A stretch of DNA of 64,000 nt from Vreelandella populi (GTDB taxonomy: Bacteria; Pseudomonadota; Gammaproteobacteria; Pseudomonadales; Halomonadaceae), in contig NZ_RZHE01000003.1 of the NCBI RefSeq assembly GCF_003989825.1, forward strand, positions 1-64,000. Reading direction: 5' to 3'. Every line of letters begins with the position of its first letter. Position 1 is the first letter of the stretch. The translations under genes and the position numbers were made by a program. Below the pieces are notes generated by a model that searched no databases, was not told the DNA's origin, and saw only the letters and a program-made list of their open reading frames with translations. Of the stretch, positions 9,026-18,007 are shown in pieces.

Positions 9026-9463
9026 ATGCCAGTAGCGGAAAAAAAACCGGAAGCGACCAAGTCCTTCACCCCGTATGAGCCGGCACCGGGTGAAGAGTAC
9101 ATGAACGATAAGCAGTTGGCGCATTTTCGTCAGCTGCTATTGGACTGGAAGCAGGACCTCATGGAAGAGGTGGATCGTACCGTGCGCCACCTACAAGAAG
9201 ATGCTAACAACTACGCAGACCCCGCCGACCGGGCAACGCAGGAAGAAGGCTTTAGCCTTGAACTACGCACGCGTGATCGCGAGCGTAAGCTGCTCAAGAA
9301 AATCAATGAAACCATCGAGAAAATCGACGAAGACGATTATGGTTTCTGCGAAGCGTGTGGCGTAGAAATTGGCATTCGCCGCCTGGAAGCCCGGCCAACG
9401 GCGACACTTTGCGTGGATTGCAAAACGCTGGCAGAACTTAAAGAAAAACAGCTGGGCGGCTAA
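9026..9463 (+). CDS. dksA: RNA polymerase-binding transcription factor DksA
   Basis: Secondary-channel regulator that acts with ppGpp at rRNA, amino-acid and stress promoters. The 145-residue protein has the long coiled coil with the tip DPADRA (Asp65, Asp68, equivalent to the two essential tip aspartates). The zinc finger is Cys108-x2-Cys111 and Cys129-x2-Cys132, all four cysteines present. I chose the ATG at 9026, preceded by AAGGGG; the upstream in-frame ATG near 8924 adds a non-homologous tail. A strong terminator follows the gene. The linkage dksA-gluQ is widespread in proteobacteria. Confidence 0.96.
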   Translation: MPVAEKKPEATKSFTPYEPAPGEEYMNDKQLAHFRQLLLDWKQDLMEEVDRTVRHLQEDANNYADPADRATQEEGFSLELRTRDRERKLLKKINETIEKIDEDDYGFCEACGVEIGIRRLEARPTATLCVDCKTLAELKEKQLGG

Positions 9464-9498
9464 AAGGTGGCCAAACCACCTCTACGCTAGCGCTGAAG

Positions 9499-9526
9499 GC
9501 GGGCACCTTGGGGTGCCCGTTTTTGT
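9499..9526 (+). terminator. Rho-independent terminator after dksA
   Basis: A GGGCACC/GGTGCCC stem with a TTGG loop is followed by GTTTTTGTT, between the dksA stop and the gluQ start. It should limit read-through of dksA into gluQ and the cbr genes. Confidence 0.8.
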
Positions 9527-9543
9527 TACGGGTAAAGGCTTTT

Positions 9544-10434
9544 ATGACTCCTTCTGCTTGCTATCGGGGGCGCTTTGCTCCCACGCCTTCAGGACCCCTG
9601 CACTTTGGCTCTCTCGTGGCGGCACTGGGTAGCTACCTGGATGCCCGCGCCGCAGGCGGCCAGTGGCTGGTACGTATTGAAGATATCGACCCGCCGCGTT
9701 GCCCCCAAGGCGCTGATAGCATCATCTTGCGCCAGCTGGAAACCTTTGGCCTGGAGTGGGACGAAAAGGTACGCTGGCAGCACGACCGCCATGAGGCCTA
9801 CCAGCAGGCGCTTGAGCAATTGGCCGCCCAGGGCCTGGCCTATCCCTGCAGCTGTTCGCGCAAGCAGTGGCAGGCCCATGCTATTTACCCAGGCTGGTGT
9901 CGTGACGGGCTAAGCGATCCAGACAAGCCGGCCGCCTGGCGGCTGCGCAGCGACCTGGCCAGGCGGCCGATCATCTGGCAGGACCGCCTGTTTGGCTACC
10001 AGCAGTTTGACCCTGCCGACTTAGGTGATGTGGTACTCAAGCGCAAGGATAACCTGTGGGCCTATCAGTTGGCGGTGGTGGTGGACGATGCCGAGCAGGG
10101 TATTACCGACGTGGTCAGAGGGCTGGATCTGCTTGATAACACGCCCTGGCAGCGTCAGCTGCAAATTGCTCTGACCCTGCCCGAGCCACGTTACCTGCAC
10201 CTGCCGCTGGTGGTCACGCCAGAAGGCCAAAAGCTTTCCAAGCAGAACCTGGCGCCTGCGCTTGCCGAAGAAGCGGACGACGTGCGCCGCCAGCTTTTCC
10301 AGGCCCTTCAAGCGCTTGACCAAACGCCTCCTGCCGAATTGGCAACAGAGCCACCTACCAGCCAACTACACTGGGCAGTGGCAAATTGGTCGGTTGGTCG
10401 GTTAACGCCATCTGAACACCGCTTTTCGCCGTAA
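9544..10434 (+). CDS. gluQ: Glutamyl-Q tRNA(Asp) synthetase
   Basis: GluRS paralogue lacking the anticodon-binding domain; it attaches glutamate to queuosine at position 34 of tRNA-Asp. In the 296-residue product the HIGH-type motif is HFGS (20-23) in RFAPTPSGPLHFGSLV. The zinc-binding cysteines are in CSCSRKQW with YPGWCRDG, and the KMSKS equivalent is KLSKQN. Length matches stand-alone GluQ-RS (about 300). I start at the ATG at 9544, which gives the usual short N-terminus before RFAPTPSG; a longer start would begin inside the dksA terminator. The gene leads into cbrX after 10 bp, as in pseudomonads. Confidence 0.94.
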   Translation: MTPSACYRGRFAPTPSGPLHFGSLVAALGSYLDARAAGGQWLVRIEDIDPPRCPQGADSIILRQLETFGLEWDEKVRWQHDRHEAYQQALEQLAAQGLAYPCSCSRKQWQAHAIYPGWCRDGLSDPDKPAAWRLRSDLARRPIIWQDRLFGYQQFDPADLGDVVLKRKDNLWAYQLAVVVDDAEQGITDVVRGLDLLDNTPWQRQLQIALTLPEPRYLHLPLVVTPEGQKLSKQNLAPALAEEADDVRRQLFQALQALDQTPPAELATEPPTSQLHWAVANWSVGRLTPSEHRFSP

Positions 10435-10444
10435 GGATACGTCT

Positions 10445-10621
10445 ATGTATGTCTACCGCATCATGCTGTTTCTGGTGTTTGGCGGTTACCTACTCTCTCC
10501 GCTTCTGATGGATGGCTGGAGCAACCCAAGCGTTGCCTGGTACCGCCCGTTTGCGATTTGGGGTGTATTGATTTCGCTGACGCTTTGGCTTGAGCAAAAA
10601 AGGAAGTTAGATGAGCGTTGA
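10445..10621 (+). CDS. cbrX: Small membrane-associated protein upstream of cbrA (CbrX-like)
   Basis: A 58-codon gene beginning MYVYRIMLFLVFGGYLL and ending EQKRKLDER. It has two hydrophobic segments, about residues 5-20 and 33-49, and an excellent ribosome-binding site (AAGGA, 7 bases before the ATG). Its stop overlaps the cbrA start by 11 bases, and the cbrA ribosome-binding site (AAGGAAG) lies inside it, so translation of cbrA is probably coupled to it. A small gene named cbrX occupies this position in the Pseudomonas cbrXAB operon; I assign the name by position and size, not by alignment. Its function is unknown; it could be a membrane partner of CbrA. Confidence 0.72.
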   Translation: MYVYRIMLFLVFGGYLLSPLLMDGWSNPSVAWYRPFAIWGVLISLTLWLEQKRKLDER

Positions 10622-13553
10622 GTTAATCGGTGTCTTGCTACTGGGCATTGGGTACCTGGCACTGCTGTTCGGTTGCGGCACTGCCGTGGAGCGTGGCTGG
10701 GTGCCAGCAAGCGTTACACGCCACCCAATGGTCTATACACTTGCCTTGGGCGTTTATGCCAGTGCCTGGGCAATCTACGGTAGCGTTGAACTTGCCGCCC
10801 ACGCAGGCTTTGGCTATCTGGCCTATTACCTGGGCGCAGCGGGAACCTTTCTGCTTGCCCCGGTGCTGCTGGTTCCCATCCAACGGATTACCCGCACCTA
10901 TCAACTTGCCTCTCTGGCGGACCTGTTTGCGTTTCGCTTTCGCTCGCGCTGGGCAGGCACCCTGGTCACGCTGATCAGTCTAGTAGCGGTGTTGCCGCTT
11001 TTAGGCATTCAGGTACAAACTCTCAGTGATGCGATCCACTGGCTCACCGGTAGCCCGTATAGCTCAAGCGCCGCGCTGCTGTTTTGCGGGCTGATTGCCG
11101 TCTTTGCGGTGGTCTTCGGCGCACGGCCTAACCACTCCCGCCAAGACCCACTGATTAGCATTCTAGCCTTTGAATCGCTGATCAAGCTGTTCACCATGCT
11201 CTGCCTGGGAGCTGTGGCACTGTGGCTAGTATTTGATGGACCGCAAGATTTGCAGCGCTGGTTGGAAGGGCCAGGATTACCTGCCCAGCAGGCTACTCCG
11301 CAGCTAGAAGCCGCTCAGTGGCGAACGCTGCTGCTGCTATTTTTCGCCTCTGCCCTCATGATGCCGCACCTGTTCCACATCACCTTTGCTGAAAACCTGT
11401 CGCGCCATACGCTGCTGCAGGCCAGCTGGGCGCTGCCGCTCTTCCTACTCCTGATGGCCCTTCCCGTTCCGCTTATCTGGTGGGCGGCACAATCAGTCAA
11501 CAATGAGATACCAGTGGCGGCCTACGCGGTGTACATGATGAGCGAGCACTGGTGGGTCAAGGCGCTGGCGTTTATCGCAGGACTGGCCGCAGCCAGTGGC
11601 ACCATGATCATGATCTCTCTGGCCCTTTCCGGGATGGTGCTTAACCATATCGTGCTGGTAGCCAGACCCCCGGAAGCGCGTAGTGACCTGTACGGCTGGC
11701 TGCTCTGGTTGCGTCGGGCACTGGTAGTCGGCGTAATCGTTAGCGGCTGGCTGTTTTATGAGGGGGTGGGGCGGCATCATGATCTGGCCAATCTGGGCAT
11801 GACCTCCTTTGTGGGGATGGCCCAGTGCCTGCCCGGCATGCTGGCGCTGCTTTATTGGCCGGGAGCAAATCGCAAAGGCATGGTGGTTGGGCTTATCGCG
11901 GGCGTCGCGGTATGGCTTTGGGGGCTTTGGCTGCCGCTTATCTTCTCGCTACCCACGCCGCCCCTGCCGTTCACCCATCTGAGCCCAAGTGATGCGCCGT
12001 CCTGGTACACGGTCACCCTGCTGTCGCTTGCCACCAATATTGTTCTCTTGATCGTGATATCGCTTTTCACGCGTATTTCAGAAGGCGAACGCTCGGCGGC
12101 GGAAGCTTGCTCGGTGGATGCAGTCATCCGCTCAAAACGCCTGCCACTGGAAGCCGCCACGGCGGCTGATTTTTCCATCCACCTGGCTCAGGCCATCGGC
12201 GATGAAGCGGCCCAACGCGAGGTCTCCCGGGCGCTGAGCGCGCTCAAGCTGACTCCGCAAGAGCGCCGGCCCTATGCGCTGCGGCGCCTGCGCGACCGCA
12301 TTCAGGCCAACCTGTCGGGGCTGATGGGGCCGTCGGTCGCGCGCGATATCGTTGACCGTTACCTGCCCTACCGCCATGACGACGCGCCCGTCACCGATGA
12401 CATCCACTTTGTGGAAAGCCGCCTGGAAGCCTACCGGTCGCGCCTGACCGGGCTTGCCCGAGAGCTTGACGGGCTGCGCCGTCACCATCGCCAAACGCTG
12501 GCTTATCTGCCGGTAGGGCTCTGCGTATTTGGCGATGACAAGGAGCTTTTGATGTGGAACCAGGCGCTCTCCCAGCTTTCGGGCATCAGCGGTGAAAGCG
12601 TTATCGGCTCACGCTGCGACAGCCTGCCCGCCCCCTGGCCCGACCTCTTGGGCAATGTCCTGCTGGCTACCCATACGCCGCTTTATAAACAGGCCGTAAC
12701 GCTGCACGGCAAGGATTACTTTCTGACCCTGCACAAGGCGGAATTGAGCGGCCATGATAGCCGGGGTGGCAGCGTCATCCTGGTCGAGGACCATACCGAA
12801 ATGAAGTGGCTGGAAGATGAACTGGTGCACGCCGCCCGCCTTGCCTCCATTGGCCAGCTGGCGGCCGGCGTCGCCCACGAGATCGGCAACCCGATAACCG
12901 GGATCTCATCGCTGGCGCAAAACCTGCGCTACGATACCCAGGACCCAGCCCTGCTTGAGACCGCCGACCAGATTCAGCAGTTGACCCAACGCGTGACCAA
13001 GATCGTCAACTCCCTGGTCGGCTTCGCCCATGGCGGACGCCATGCGGGGCCGCCACCGGACTCGCCGGTGGCGCTTACCACGATAAGCGAAGACGCATTA
13101 CACTTGATCCATCTGGCGCGCTCGGGTGAGGATGTAACTCTGACTAACGCTTGCCCTGATGGGATAGTAGTGCGTGGTGATGCCCAGCGTCTGACCCAGG
13201 TGATGGTCAATCTGCTCAGCAATGCCCGTGACGCCTGCATGCCTGACGGCCAGGTGGTCATTACTGCCGGGCGCGAGGCAGGCAGCGCTTGGTGGCGGGT
13301 CAGTGATAACGGCCAGGGAATCGACCCGCGCGTGCGCGACCATCTGTTTGAGCCCTTTACCACGACCAAGCCCGCCGGCGAGGGAACAGGTCTTGGGCTA
13401 TCGCTTGCGTACCAGATTATTAGTGAACACCAAGGCCGCATAGAGGTGGCCTCGCCACCTCCTCATGAGTCACGCGGTACGGCCATTACTCTTTGGCTGC
13501 CGCTTTACCAACAGGATGACCAGCAACCTCATGCCCAGGATTCTGATTGTTGA
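10611..13553 (+). CDS. cbrA: Transporter-fused sensor histidine kinase CbrA
   Basis: Inner-membrane sensor kinase of 980 residues. Residues 1 to about 490 form a sodium/solute symporter (SLC5-type) domain with about 13 membrane helices. A linker and a PAS-like region ([19 protein letters not shown], about 625-730) follow. The kinase core has the phospho-acceptor His756 in [14 protein letters not shown]. The ATP-binding boxes are [27 protein letters not shown] and GTGLGLSL. In Pseudomonas CbrA controls use of carbon and nitrogen sources such as histidine through CbrB; the native signal is debated, and the transporter domain can move histidine in some species. It is translationally coupled to cbrX and followed by cbrB. 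Confidence 0.92.
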   Translation: MSVELIGVLLLGIGYLALLFGCGTAVERGWVPASVTRHPMVYTLALGVYASAWAIYGSVELAAHAGFGYLAYYLGAAGTFLLAPVLLVPIQRITRTYQLASLADLFAFRFRSRWAGTLVTLISLVAVLPLLGIQVQTLSDAIHWLTGSPYSSSAALLFCGLIAVFAVVFGARPNHSRQDPLISILAFESLIKLFTMLCLGAVALWLVFDGPQDLQRWLEGPGLPAQQATPQLEAAQWRTLLLLFFASALMMPHLFHITFAENLSRHTLLQASWALPLFLLLMALPVPLIWWAAQSVNNEIPVAAYAVYMMSEHWWVKALAFIAGLAAASGTMIMISLALSGMVLNHIVLVARPPEARSDLYGWLLWLRRALVVGVIVSGWLFYEGVGRHHDLANLGMTSFVGMAQCLPGMLALLYWPGANRKGMVVGLIAGVAVWLWGLWLPLIFSLPTPPLPFTHLSPSDAPSWYTVTLLSLATNIVLLIVISLFTRISEGERSAAEACSVDAVIRSKRLPLEAATAADFSIHLAQAIGDEAAQREVSRALSALKLTPQERRPYALRRLRDRIQANLSGLMGPSVARDIVDRYLPYRHDDAPVTDDIHFVESRLEAYRSRLTGLARELDGLRRHHRQTLAYLPVGLCVFGDDKELLMWNQALSQLSGISGESVIGSRCDSLPAPWPDLLGNVLLATHTPLYKQAVTLHGKDYFLTLHKAELSGHDSRGGSVILVEDHTEMKWLEDELVHAARLASIGQLAAGVAHEIGNPITGISSLAQNLRYDTQDPALLETADQIQQLTQRVTKIVNSLVGFAHGGRHAGPPPDSPVALTTISEDALHLIHLARSGEDVTLTNACPDGIVVRGDAQRLTQVMVNLLSNARDACMPDGQVVITAGREAGSAWWRVSDNGQGIDPRVRDHLFEPFTTTKPAGEGTGLGLSLAYQIISEHQGRIEVASPPPHESRGTAITLWLPLYQQDDQQPHAQDSDC

Positions 13554-14904
13554 AGATGAAGCGATTATTCGCAGCGCCCTAAAGCGTTTGCTTGAGCGTC
13601 ACGATTATACGGTCAGTGAGGCGGGCAGCGCCGAAGAAGCCGCCCAGCTAGCGCTTTGTGAGTTCAACCTCATCATCAGTGACCTGCGTTTGCCAGGGGA
13701 GCCGGGGACCACGCTGATCAAGGCCGCCGCCCCTGCGCCGGTACTGATCATGACCAGCTATGCCAGCATGCGCTCGGCGGTGGATGCCCTAAAGCAAGGC
13801 GCGGTCGACTATATTGCGAAACCGTTTGATCATACCGAGCTGCTAGAGACTATCGAGCGCATCCTGCATCAGCAGGCGATGCAGCACAGCGAGCCGCCCG
13901 CAATTACCGATGATGGCGGCAGCCAGCAAATGATGATTGGTGACTGCGCCGCCATGCAGCAGGTATATACGCGTATTCGCAAAACTGCGCCTGCCGATGT
14001 CACTGTACTGATTCTGGGCGAATCAGGTACCGGCAAAGAGCTTGTGGCCCGAGCCATTCATCAGCAGAGCAAGCGCGCCAAAGCACCTCTGATCAGTGTC
14101 AACTGCGCCGCCATTCCCGAAACCCTGATTGAGTCGGAGCTGTTCGGTCATGAGAAAGGTGCGTTTACCGGGGCAAGCGCGGCACGCACCGGCCTTGTGG
14201 AAGCCGCCGATCAGGGCACACTATTTTTAGATGAGATTGGCGAACTGCCCCTTGATGCCCAGGCGCGCCTTTTGCGCGTGCTACAAGAGGGGGAAATCCG
14301 CAAGATCGGCTCGGTAGAGACCCGCCACGTCAACGTTCGCCTGATTGCGGCCACCCACCGTGACCTGCGGGCACTATCCAAGAGCGGCGAGTTTCGTCTC
14401 GATCTTTACTACCGTTTGAACGTGATGCAGATTGAACTGCCTCCGCTTCGCGAACGCGATGACGACGTGCTGCAGATTGCCGATATCCTGCTTAAAAAAG
14501 CCTGCAAACGGCACGAGCGCCCGGAGCTGCGCCTTTCCAGGGCCGCCCGCCAAGACCTGCGCGATTATCCATGGCCCGGTAATGTACGCGAACTTGAAAA
14601 TGCCCTGGAGCGCGGTGTCATTCTGGCTGAAGGGCATTTGATTCACCCTGATGACCTGGGGCTTGGCCCTGTCTCACCGCGCGCCCATGCAAGCTCGACG
14701 ACATCCAACGGTGAAGAAAGCCTAGCGGAGGAAGAGGACGATTTGTCCCTTGAAGACTATTTCCAGCACTTCGTGCTTGAGCATCAGGACCAAATGAGCG
14801 AAACCGAGTTGGCCCAGAAACTGGGGATCAGCCGGAAAAACCTTTGGGAGCGGCGTCAACGTTTGGGCATACCGCGTAAAAAAACCGCTCGGCGTCCTGG
14901 CTAG
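13531..14904 (+). CDS. cbrB: Sigma-54-dependent response regulator CbrB
   Basis: NtrC-family activator of 457 residues: receiver domain with phospho-Asp51 in [13 protein letters not shown]+ domain with Walker A GESGTGKE, sigma-54-contacting loop GAFTGA and a Fis-type helix-turn-helix at the C-terminus ([20 protein letters not shown]). It is the cognate regulator of CbrA; in pseudomonads its main target is the promoter of the sRNA crcZ, which lies immediately downstream here too. The gene begins inside the 3' end of cbrA (overlap about 23 bases). I take ATG 13531, which starts directly with PRILIVEDE; an in-frame ATG at 13516 is also possible. Confidence 0.92.
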   Translation: MPRILIVEDEAIIRSALKRLLERHDYTVSEAGSAEEAAQLALCEFNLIISDLRLPGEPGTTLIKAAAPAPVLIMTSYASMRSAVDALKQGAVDYIAKPFDHTELLETIERILHQQAMQHSEPPAITDDGGSQQMMIGDCAAMQQVYTRIRKTAPADVTVLILGESGTGKELVARAIHQQSKRAKAPLISVNCAAIPETLIESELFGHEKGAFTGASAARTGLVEAADQGTLFLDEIGELPLDAQARLLRVLQEGEIRKIGSVETRHVNVRLIAATHRDLRALSKSGEFRLDLYYRLNVMQIELPPLRERDDDVLQIADILLKKACKRHERPELRLSRAARQDLRDYPWPGNVRELENALERGVILAEGHLIHPDDLGLGPVSPRAHASSTTSNGEESLAEEEDDLSLEDYFQHFVLEHQDQMSETELAQKLGISRKNLWERRQRLGIPRKKTARRPG

Positions 14905-15028
14905 TGCGTTAGAGAAGCCGGCGATGCCAGCATTTCGCATCTTCGTCTTTTTGGGCGCTGGCTTTCATACTCAAGGCTTACGACCAACGTCTAATATACT
15001 GATTTAAATAAAAAATAATCACTTTTGC

Positions 15029-15114
15029 GTTACCTCCGCAATGTTACCTGACCACACAACCCACCTAAAAAACACACACAAATGCGGTAACACTCACTAG
15101 CCCTATTGGTTACT
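15029..15114 (+). promoter_or_regulatory. Putative CbrB enhancer sites upstream of crcZ
   Basis: Four copies of a GTTAC-type element are clustered in 86 bp: GTTACC at 15029, TGTTACC at 15042, GGTAACA at 15086 (an exact inverted copy of the second) and GGTTAC at 15109. They lie about 55-140 bp upstream of the -24/-12 promoter, the usual position for a bacterial enhancer-binding protein. CbrB sites in Pseudomonas putida are reported to be similar, as far as I recall. No footprint evidence is available from sequence. Confidence 0.5.
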
Positions 15115-15166
15115 TGGCACGCCAATTAAACCCCAAACTACTGAAATATATAAACTCCCCAACAAG

Positions 15167-15182
15167 TGGCACAACGAGTGCA
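15167..15182 (+). promoter_or_regulatory. Sigma-54 (-24/-12) promoter of crcZ
   Basis: TGGCAC (15167-15172), five bases, then GTGCA (15178-15182) matches the RpoN consensus TGGCAC-N5-TTGCA at all but one position, with correct GG-to-GC spacing. It follows the gene for a sigma-54 activator and precedes the A-rich RNA region. Transcription should start near 15193. Confidence 0.78.
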
Positions 15183-15192
15183 ATATATTCAG

Positions 15193-15645
15193 GTAAGAAA
15201 AACAAACTGGGCCAAGCGGTGGGTCTTCAATAAAAACAACATGACGCCACCCCAACCTGAGCCATAACAAAAACAATACGGCCGGGCGAGATAACAGCAC
15301 CAATAACAATAACAGGCTTACATCTCACGACTTGCTGGCGCTAAGAAAAATAAGCGCAGCCAATAAAAACAACATATAGCAAGTGCCCAAAACGGACGCG
15401 ACGTACACCAGGTGATCTGCACACCAATAAAAATAACAGCAGTGAGTGTGTACACCCCCGGAACCAACAACAATACGCCGGGGAAGAAAAGTTCGCGGTT
15501 GGATTATTGTTTTGAATACGAGGCGGTCGGAAACGCCTACCGACTGCGGTGCGTATTCAGGGCGATGTGCCATCATGAAGAAAAACAGCAGCATGGACGC
15601 TGATTAAATCCTTTACAGGGGAGGCTCCCTTAGCCTCCCCTTTCC
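15193..15645 (+). ncRNA. crcZ: CrcZ-like small RNA that sequesters Hfq/Crc
   Basis: An inferred RNA of about 450 nt from the sigma-54 promoter to the terminator at 15618-15645. It contains repeated unstructured A-rich motifs of the type bound by Hfq with Crc: CAATAAAAACAAC (15228), ATAACAAAAACAATA (15264), CAATAACAATAACA (15301), CAATAAAAACAAC (15361), CAATAAAAATAAC (15425), CAACAACAATA (15465) and GAAGAAAAACAG (about 15577). In Pseudomonas, CrcZ lies in this exact cbrB-pcnB gap, is CbrB/RpoN-dependent, about 370-410 nt long, and relieves carbon catabolite repression by titrating Hfq/Crc. Short reading frames on both strands here lack ribosome-binding sites and family features. The 288 bp between cbrB and the RNA start hold only the promoter and enhancer elements. 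Confidence 0.75.
15618..15645 (+). terminator. Terminator of the CrcZ-like RNA
   Basis: GGGGAGGCT (15618-15626) and AGCCTCCCC (15632-15640) form a perfect 9-bp stem with a 5-base loop followed by TTT. It separates the sRNA from pcnB. Confidence 0.75.
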
Positions 15646-15687
15646 GCGTTTAAAAACTTGAGCGCCCGTAAACCCACAAGCGAGACT

Positions 15688-15715
15688 TTGCAAGCGTAAA
15701 GGGGTCGGCTACACT
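15688..15715 (+). promoter_or_regulatory. Putative sigma-70 promoter of pcnB
   Basis: TTGCAA (-35), a 16-bp spacer and TACACT (-10) lie about 60 bp upstream of the pcnB start and after the crcZ terminator, giving pcnB-folK-panC an independent start. Confidence 0.5.
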
Positions 15716-15776
15716 CAGCCACTTACTGCTTACTTCACGGCCACTTTTTAGATACCCTGCGAGTCGATATCGCCGC

Positions 15777-17159
15777 ATGTTCAAAGGATTTACCCGTTTC
15801 TTACATAATCAGGAAGAGCAAGTGAAAACGCTGCTCGATCCCCAGGAGAGTGTAGCCACTCTCAGCCCTCGTATTATCCCCCGGTCCGAGCACCCCGTTT
15901 CTCGCCAGCACATTAGCGACGCCGCATTAAAGGTCCTTTACCGTCTTAACGGTGCAGGCTTTGAGGCTTATCTGGTGGGCGGCTGTATTCGCGATGCGTT
16001 GCTTGGCAAAATGCCCAAGGATTTTGACGTGGCTACCAACGCCACGCCTGAGCAAGTGCGCGACCTGTTTCGCAACTCGCGCCTGATCGGTCGGCGCTTT
16101 CGTATTGTTCATGTCCGCTTTGGCCGTGAAGTCATCGAAGTCACCACCTTCCGGGGCAAGCCCCAGGATGAGCATGGCGAAAATATCGCCCACCAGTCTG
16201 ATGCTGGCCTGCTGCTGCGTGATAACGTTTGGGGTAGCATTGAAGAAGACGCTGTTCGGCGTGACTTTACCGTCAACGCGCTGTACTACAACATCGCTGA
16301 CTTCAGCCTGCATGATTTTGCCAACGGTGCGCGCGATATTGAATCGCGCACGCTGCGCCTGATCGGCGACCCGGCCACGCGCTATCGGGAAGACCCGGTA
16401 CGTATGCTGCGCGCCGTTCGCTTTGCGGCCAAGCTCGACTTCACTATTGAGCCTGCCACCGAAGCGCCGATGTACGATCTTGCGCCGCTACTGCTGCAAA
16501 TTCCGCCAGCGCGGCTGTTTGACGAAGTGCTCAAGATGTTCATGTCCGGCCACGGGCTTGCCACCTTCCGCCTGCTCAGCCACTACGGACTGTTCGGCAT
16601 GCTCTTCCCCGAAGCGGAAGAGGCCATGGCGGATGCGGCATGGGCTGAAAAACTGATTGAATTCGCCCTGGCCAATACCGACAAGCGCATCGCCGAAGAT
16701 CGCCCGGTCACGCCGGCGTTCCTGCTTGCCGCCTTCTTGTGGGCGCCGGTTGCCCAGCGCCAGGCTGAACTTGAGAGCGAAGGCATGCCCGCCATCCCCG
16801 CCCTGCAGACAGCCGCTCAGGAAGTCGTTTCGCGCCAGCTGGAGCATACGTCGATTCCCAAGCGCTTTGGCATGCCCATGCGTGATATCTGGGAGCTTCA
16901 GACCCGCCTGCCATTACGGCGCGGCAAGCGAGCCTTCCAGACCCGTGAACATCCGCGTTTCAGGGCCGCTTATGATCTGCTGCTTTTGCGTGAGCAGGCG
17001 GGCGAAATACCGCGTGGTTTAGGCGACTGGTGGACAGCCTTCCAGCAGGGCGATGAGCATGAGCAGCGTCGCTTGCTTCAAAAAGTAGGTGCCGACCCGG
17101 CAAGCCAGGGCGACCGTCGGCGCAAACGGCGTCGCAAGCCGTCGCGCAGCTCAGAATAG
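15777..17159 (+). CDS. pcnB: Poly(A) polymerase I
   Basis: Adds 3' poly(A) tails to RNA and so promotes decay; class II nucleotidyltransferase related to CCA-adding enzymes. The 460-residue protein has the catalytic signature YLVGGCIRDALLGKMPKDFDV with the two metal-binding aspartates of the family. TNATPEQVRDLFRNSRLIGRRF and RRDFTVNALYYN follow, with the RNA-binding domain behind. The C-terminus is basic (RRKRRRKPSRS), as in other PcnB proteins. The ATG at 15777 lacks a strong ribosome-binding site; an in-frame GTG at 15822 follows AGGAAG and is a real alternative that would shorten the product by 15 residues. folK follows after a gap of about 30 bp. Confidence 0.94.
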   Translation: MFKGFTRFLHNQEEQVKTLLDPQESVATLSPRIIPRSEHPVSRQHISDAALKVLYRLNGAGFEAYLVGGCIRDALLGKMPKDFDVATNATPEQVRDLFRNSRLIGRRFRIVHVRFGREVIEVTTFRGKPQDEHGENIAHQSDAGLLLRDNVWGSIEEDAVRRDFTVNALYYNIADFSLHDFANGARDIESRTLRLIGDPATRYREDPVRMLRAVRFAAKLDFTIEPATEAPMYDLAPLLLQIPPARLFDEVLKMFMSGHGLATFRLLSHYGLFGMLFPEAEEAMADAAWAEKLIEFALANTDKRIAEDRPVTPAFLLAAFLWAPVAQRQAELESEGMPAIPALQTAAQEVVSRQLEHTSIPKRFGMPMRDIWELQTRLPLRRGKRAFQTREHPRFRAAYDLLLLREQAGEIPRGLGDWWTAFQQGDEHEQRRLLQKVGADPASQGDRRRKRRRKPSRSSE

Positions 17160-17191
17160 TAAACCAGGCAATGTGCCCGAACAGAGAGAGC

Positions 17192-17692
17192 ATGACAACG
17201 TTATCGCTTGCATATATTGGCCTGGGCAGCAATCTGGAGAACCCGATCACCCAAGTGCGGCAGGCTATTTCCGAACTTGCCACCCTGCCGCTTAGCCAAA
17301 TGCACGGCACCTCTTCGCTGTATGCAAGCCGCCCGGTAGGCCCTCAGGATCAGCCGGATTTTATCAACGCGGTAGTCGCGCTCAAGACACAGCTCTCGCC
17401 GCTTGCCCTGCTCGACCAGCTTCAGGGTCTGGAACAGCGTCATCGGCGCCAGCGCGAGCGCCCCTGGGGCCCGCGTACGCTCGATCTCGACCTGCTGCTA
17501 TATGGCCAGGAGGCGATTTCCCACCCGCGTTTAAGCGTCCCCCACCCGCATATGCAGGCCCGCGCCTTTGTGCTCGCCCCGCTTGCCGAGCTTGACGCAT
17601 CGCTCACCCTTAACCAGCAGCCCTTGAGCCACTGGCTCGGCCAGATTCCCGACCCCGGTATTCAGCGTTTAGTCGAAGATGGTCCTGGCTAG
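17192..17692 (+). CDS. folK: HPPK, folate pyrophosphokinase
   Basis: 2-amino-4-hydroxy-6-hydroxymethyldihydropteridine diphosphokinase; transfers pyrophosphate from ATP to the pterin in dihydrofolate synthesis, just before FolP. The 166-residue product starts MTTLSLAYIGLGSNL. It has the binding motifs SRPVGPQDQPDFINAV and RPWGPRTLDLDLLLYG, followed by VPHPHMQARAFVLAPL. I take the ATG at 17192 because it places the conserved AYIGLGSN motif at residue 7; an in-frame ATG at 17171 is possible. It is cotranscribed with pcnB, and the next gene downstream would have been panB. Confidence 0.95.
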   Translation: MTTLSLAYIGLGSNLENPITQVRQAISELATLPLSQMHGTSSLYASRPVGPQDQPDFINAVVALKTQLSPLALLDQLQGLEQRHRRQRERPWGPRTLDLDLLLYGQEAISHPRLSVPHPHMQARAFVLAPLAELDASLTLNQQPLSHWLGQIPDPGIQRLVEDGPG

Positions 17693-17737
17693 GCGGCTTT
17701 GCGCCTATTGGAGTCTCGACAGGCAGCGCTTGAACGG

Positions 17738-18000
17738 GTAACAATCACGCTCCGTATTGTATTCGTGATATCAACAATGGCCGGCTGCCTATGATGGCTC
17801 TTTCGCCCAGGCGGCAAGCCTTGCGGGTATTGAGGTGCTGCTGGCCAGTGATTCGCTGGGCATGGTGCTTCAAGGCCACGCCAGCACCCTGCCCGTTACC
17901 GTTGAAGATATCTGATATCACACTCACTGCGCGGCGCGGCAAGGATAACAGCCTGCTGATGGTTGATCTGCCGTTCAACGGTCATGCCACAACAACGTGA
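17738..18000 (+). pseudogene. panB: Degraded panB (ketopantoate hydroxymethyltransferase) fragment
   Basis: From 17790 the frame reads [20 protein letters not shown], continues as [10 protein letters not shown] and [10 protein letters not shown], and hits TGA. This is the PanB active-site region (family: AYD-SFA, GDSLGM--QGHDSTLPVTV-DI). After a frame change, [16 protein letters not shown] follows, again PanB. Upstream, 17738-17789 is a scrambled N-terminus. Roughly 80 of about 265 codons remain, and panC starts 8 bp after the fragment. The catalytic first Asp of the family GDS motif survives (here SDS), but the C-terminal two thirds are gone. Position between folK and panC matches intact panB in Pseudomonas. 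Non-functional beyond reasonable doubt. Confidence 0.88.
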
Positions 18001-18007
18001 AACCACT

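Noticed and set aside
15115..15130. Second sigma-54 promoter candidate, TGGCAC at 15115
   Set aside because: The -12 element reads TTAAA and lacks the essential GC; the box at 15167 is much better.
15325..15603. Open frames of 63-89 codons on both strands in the cbrB-pcnB gap
   Set aside because: No ribosome-binding sites, no family features, biased composition from the A-rich motifs; better explained by the sRNA.
17791..18000. 69-codon open frame in the panB remnant as a new small gene
   Set aside because: Only the second half is PanB-like; the first half is out of frame with PanB. It is a by-product of the frameshift.
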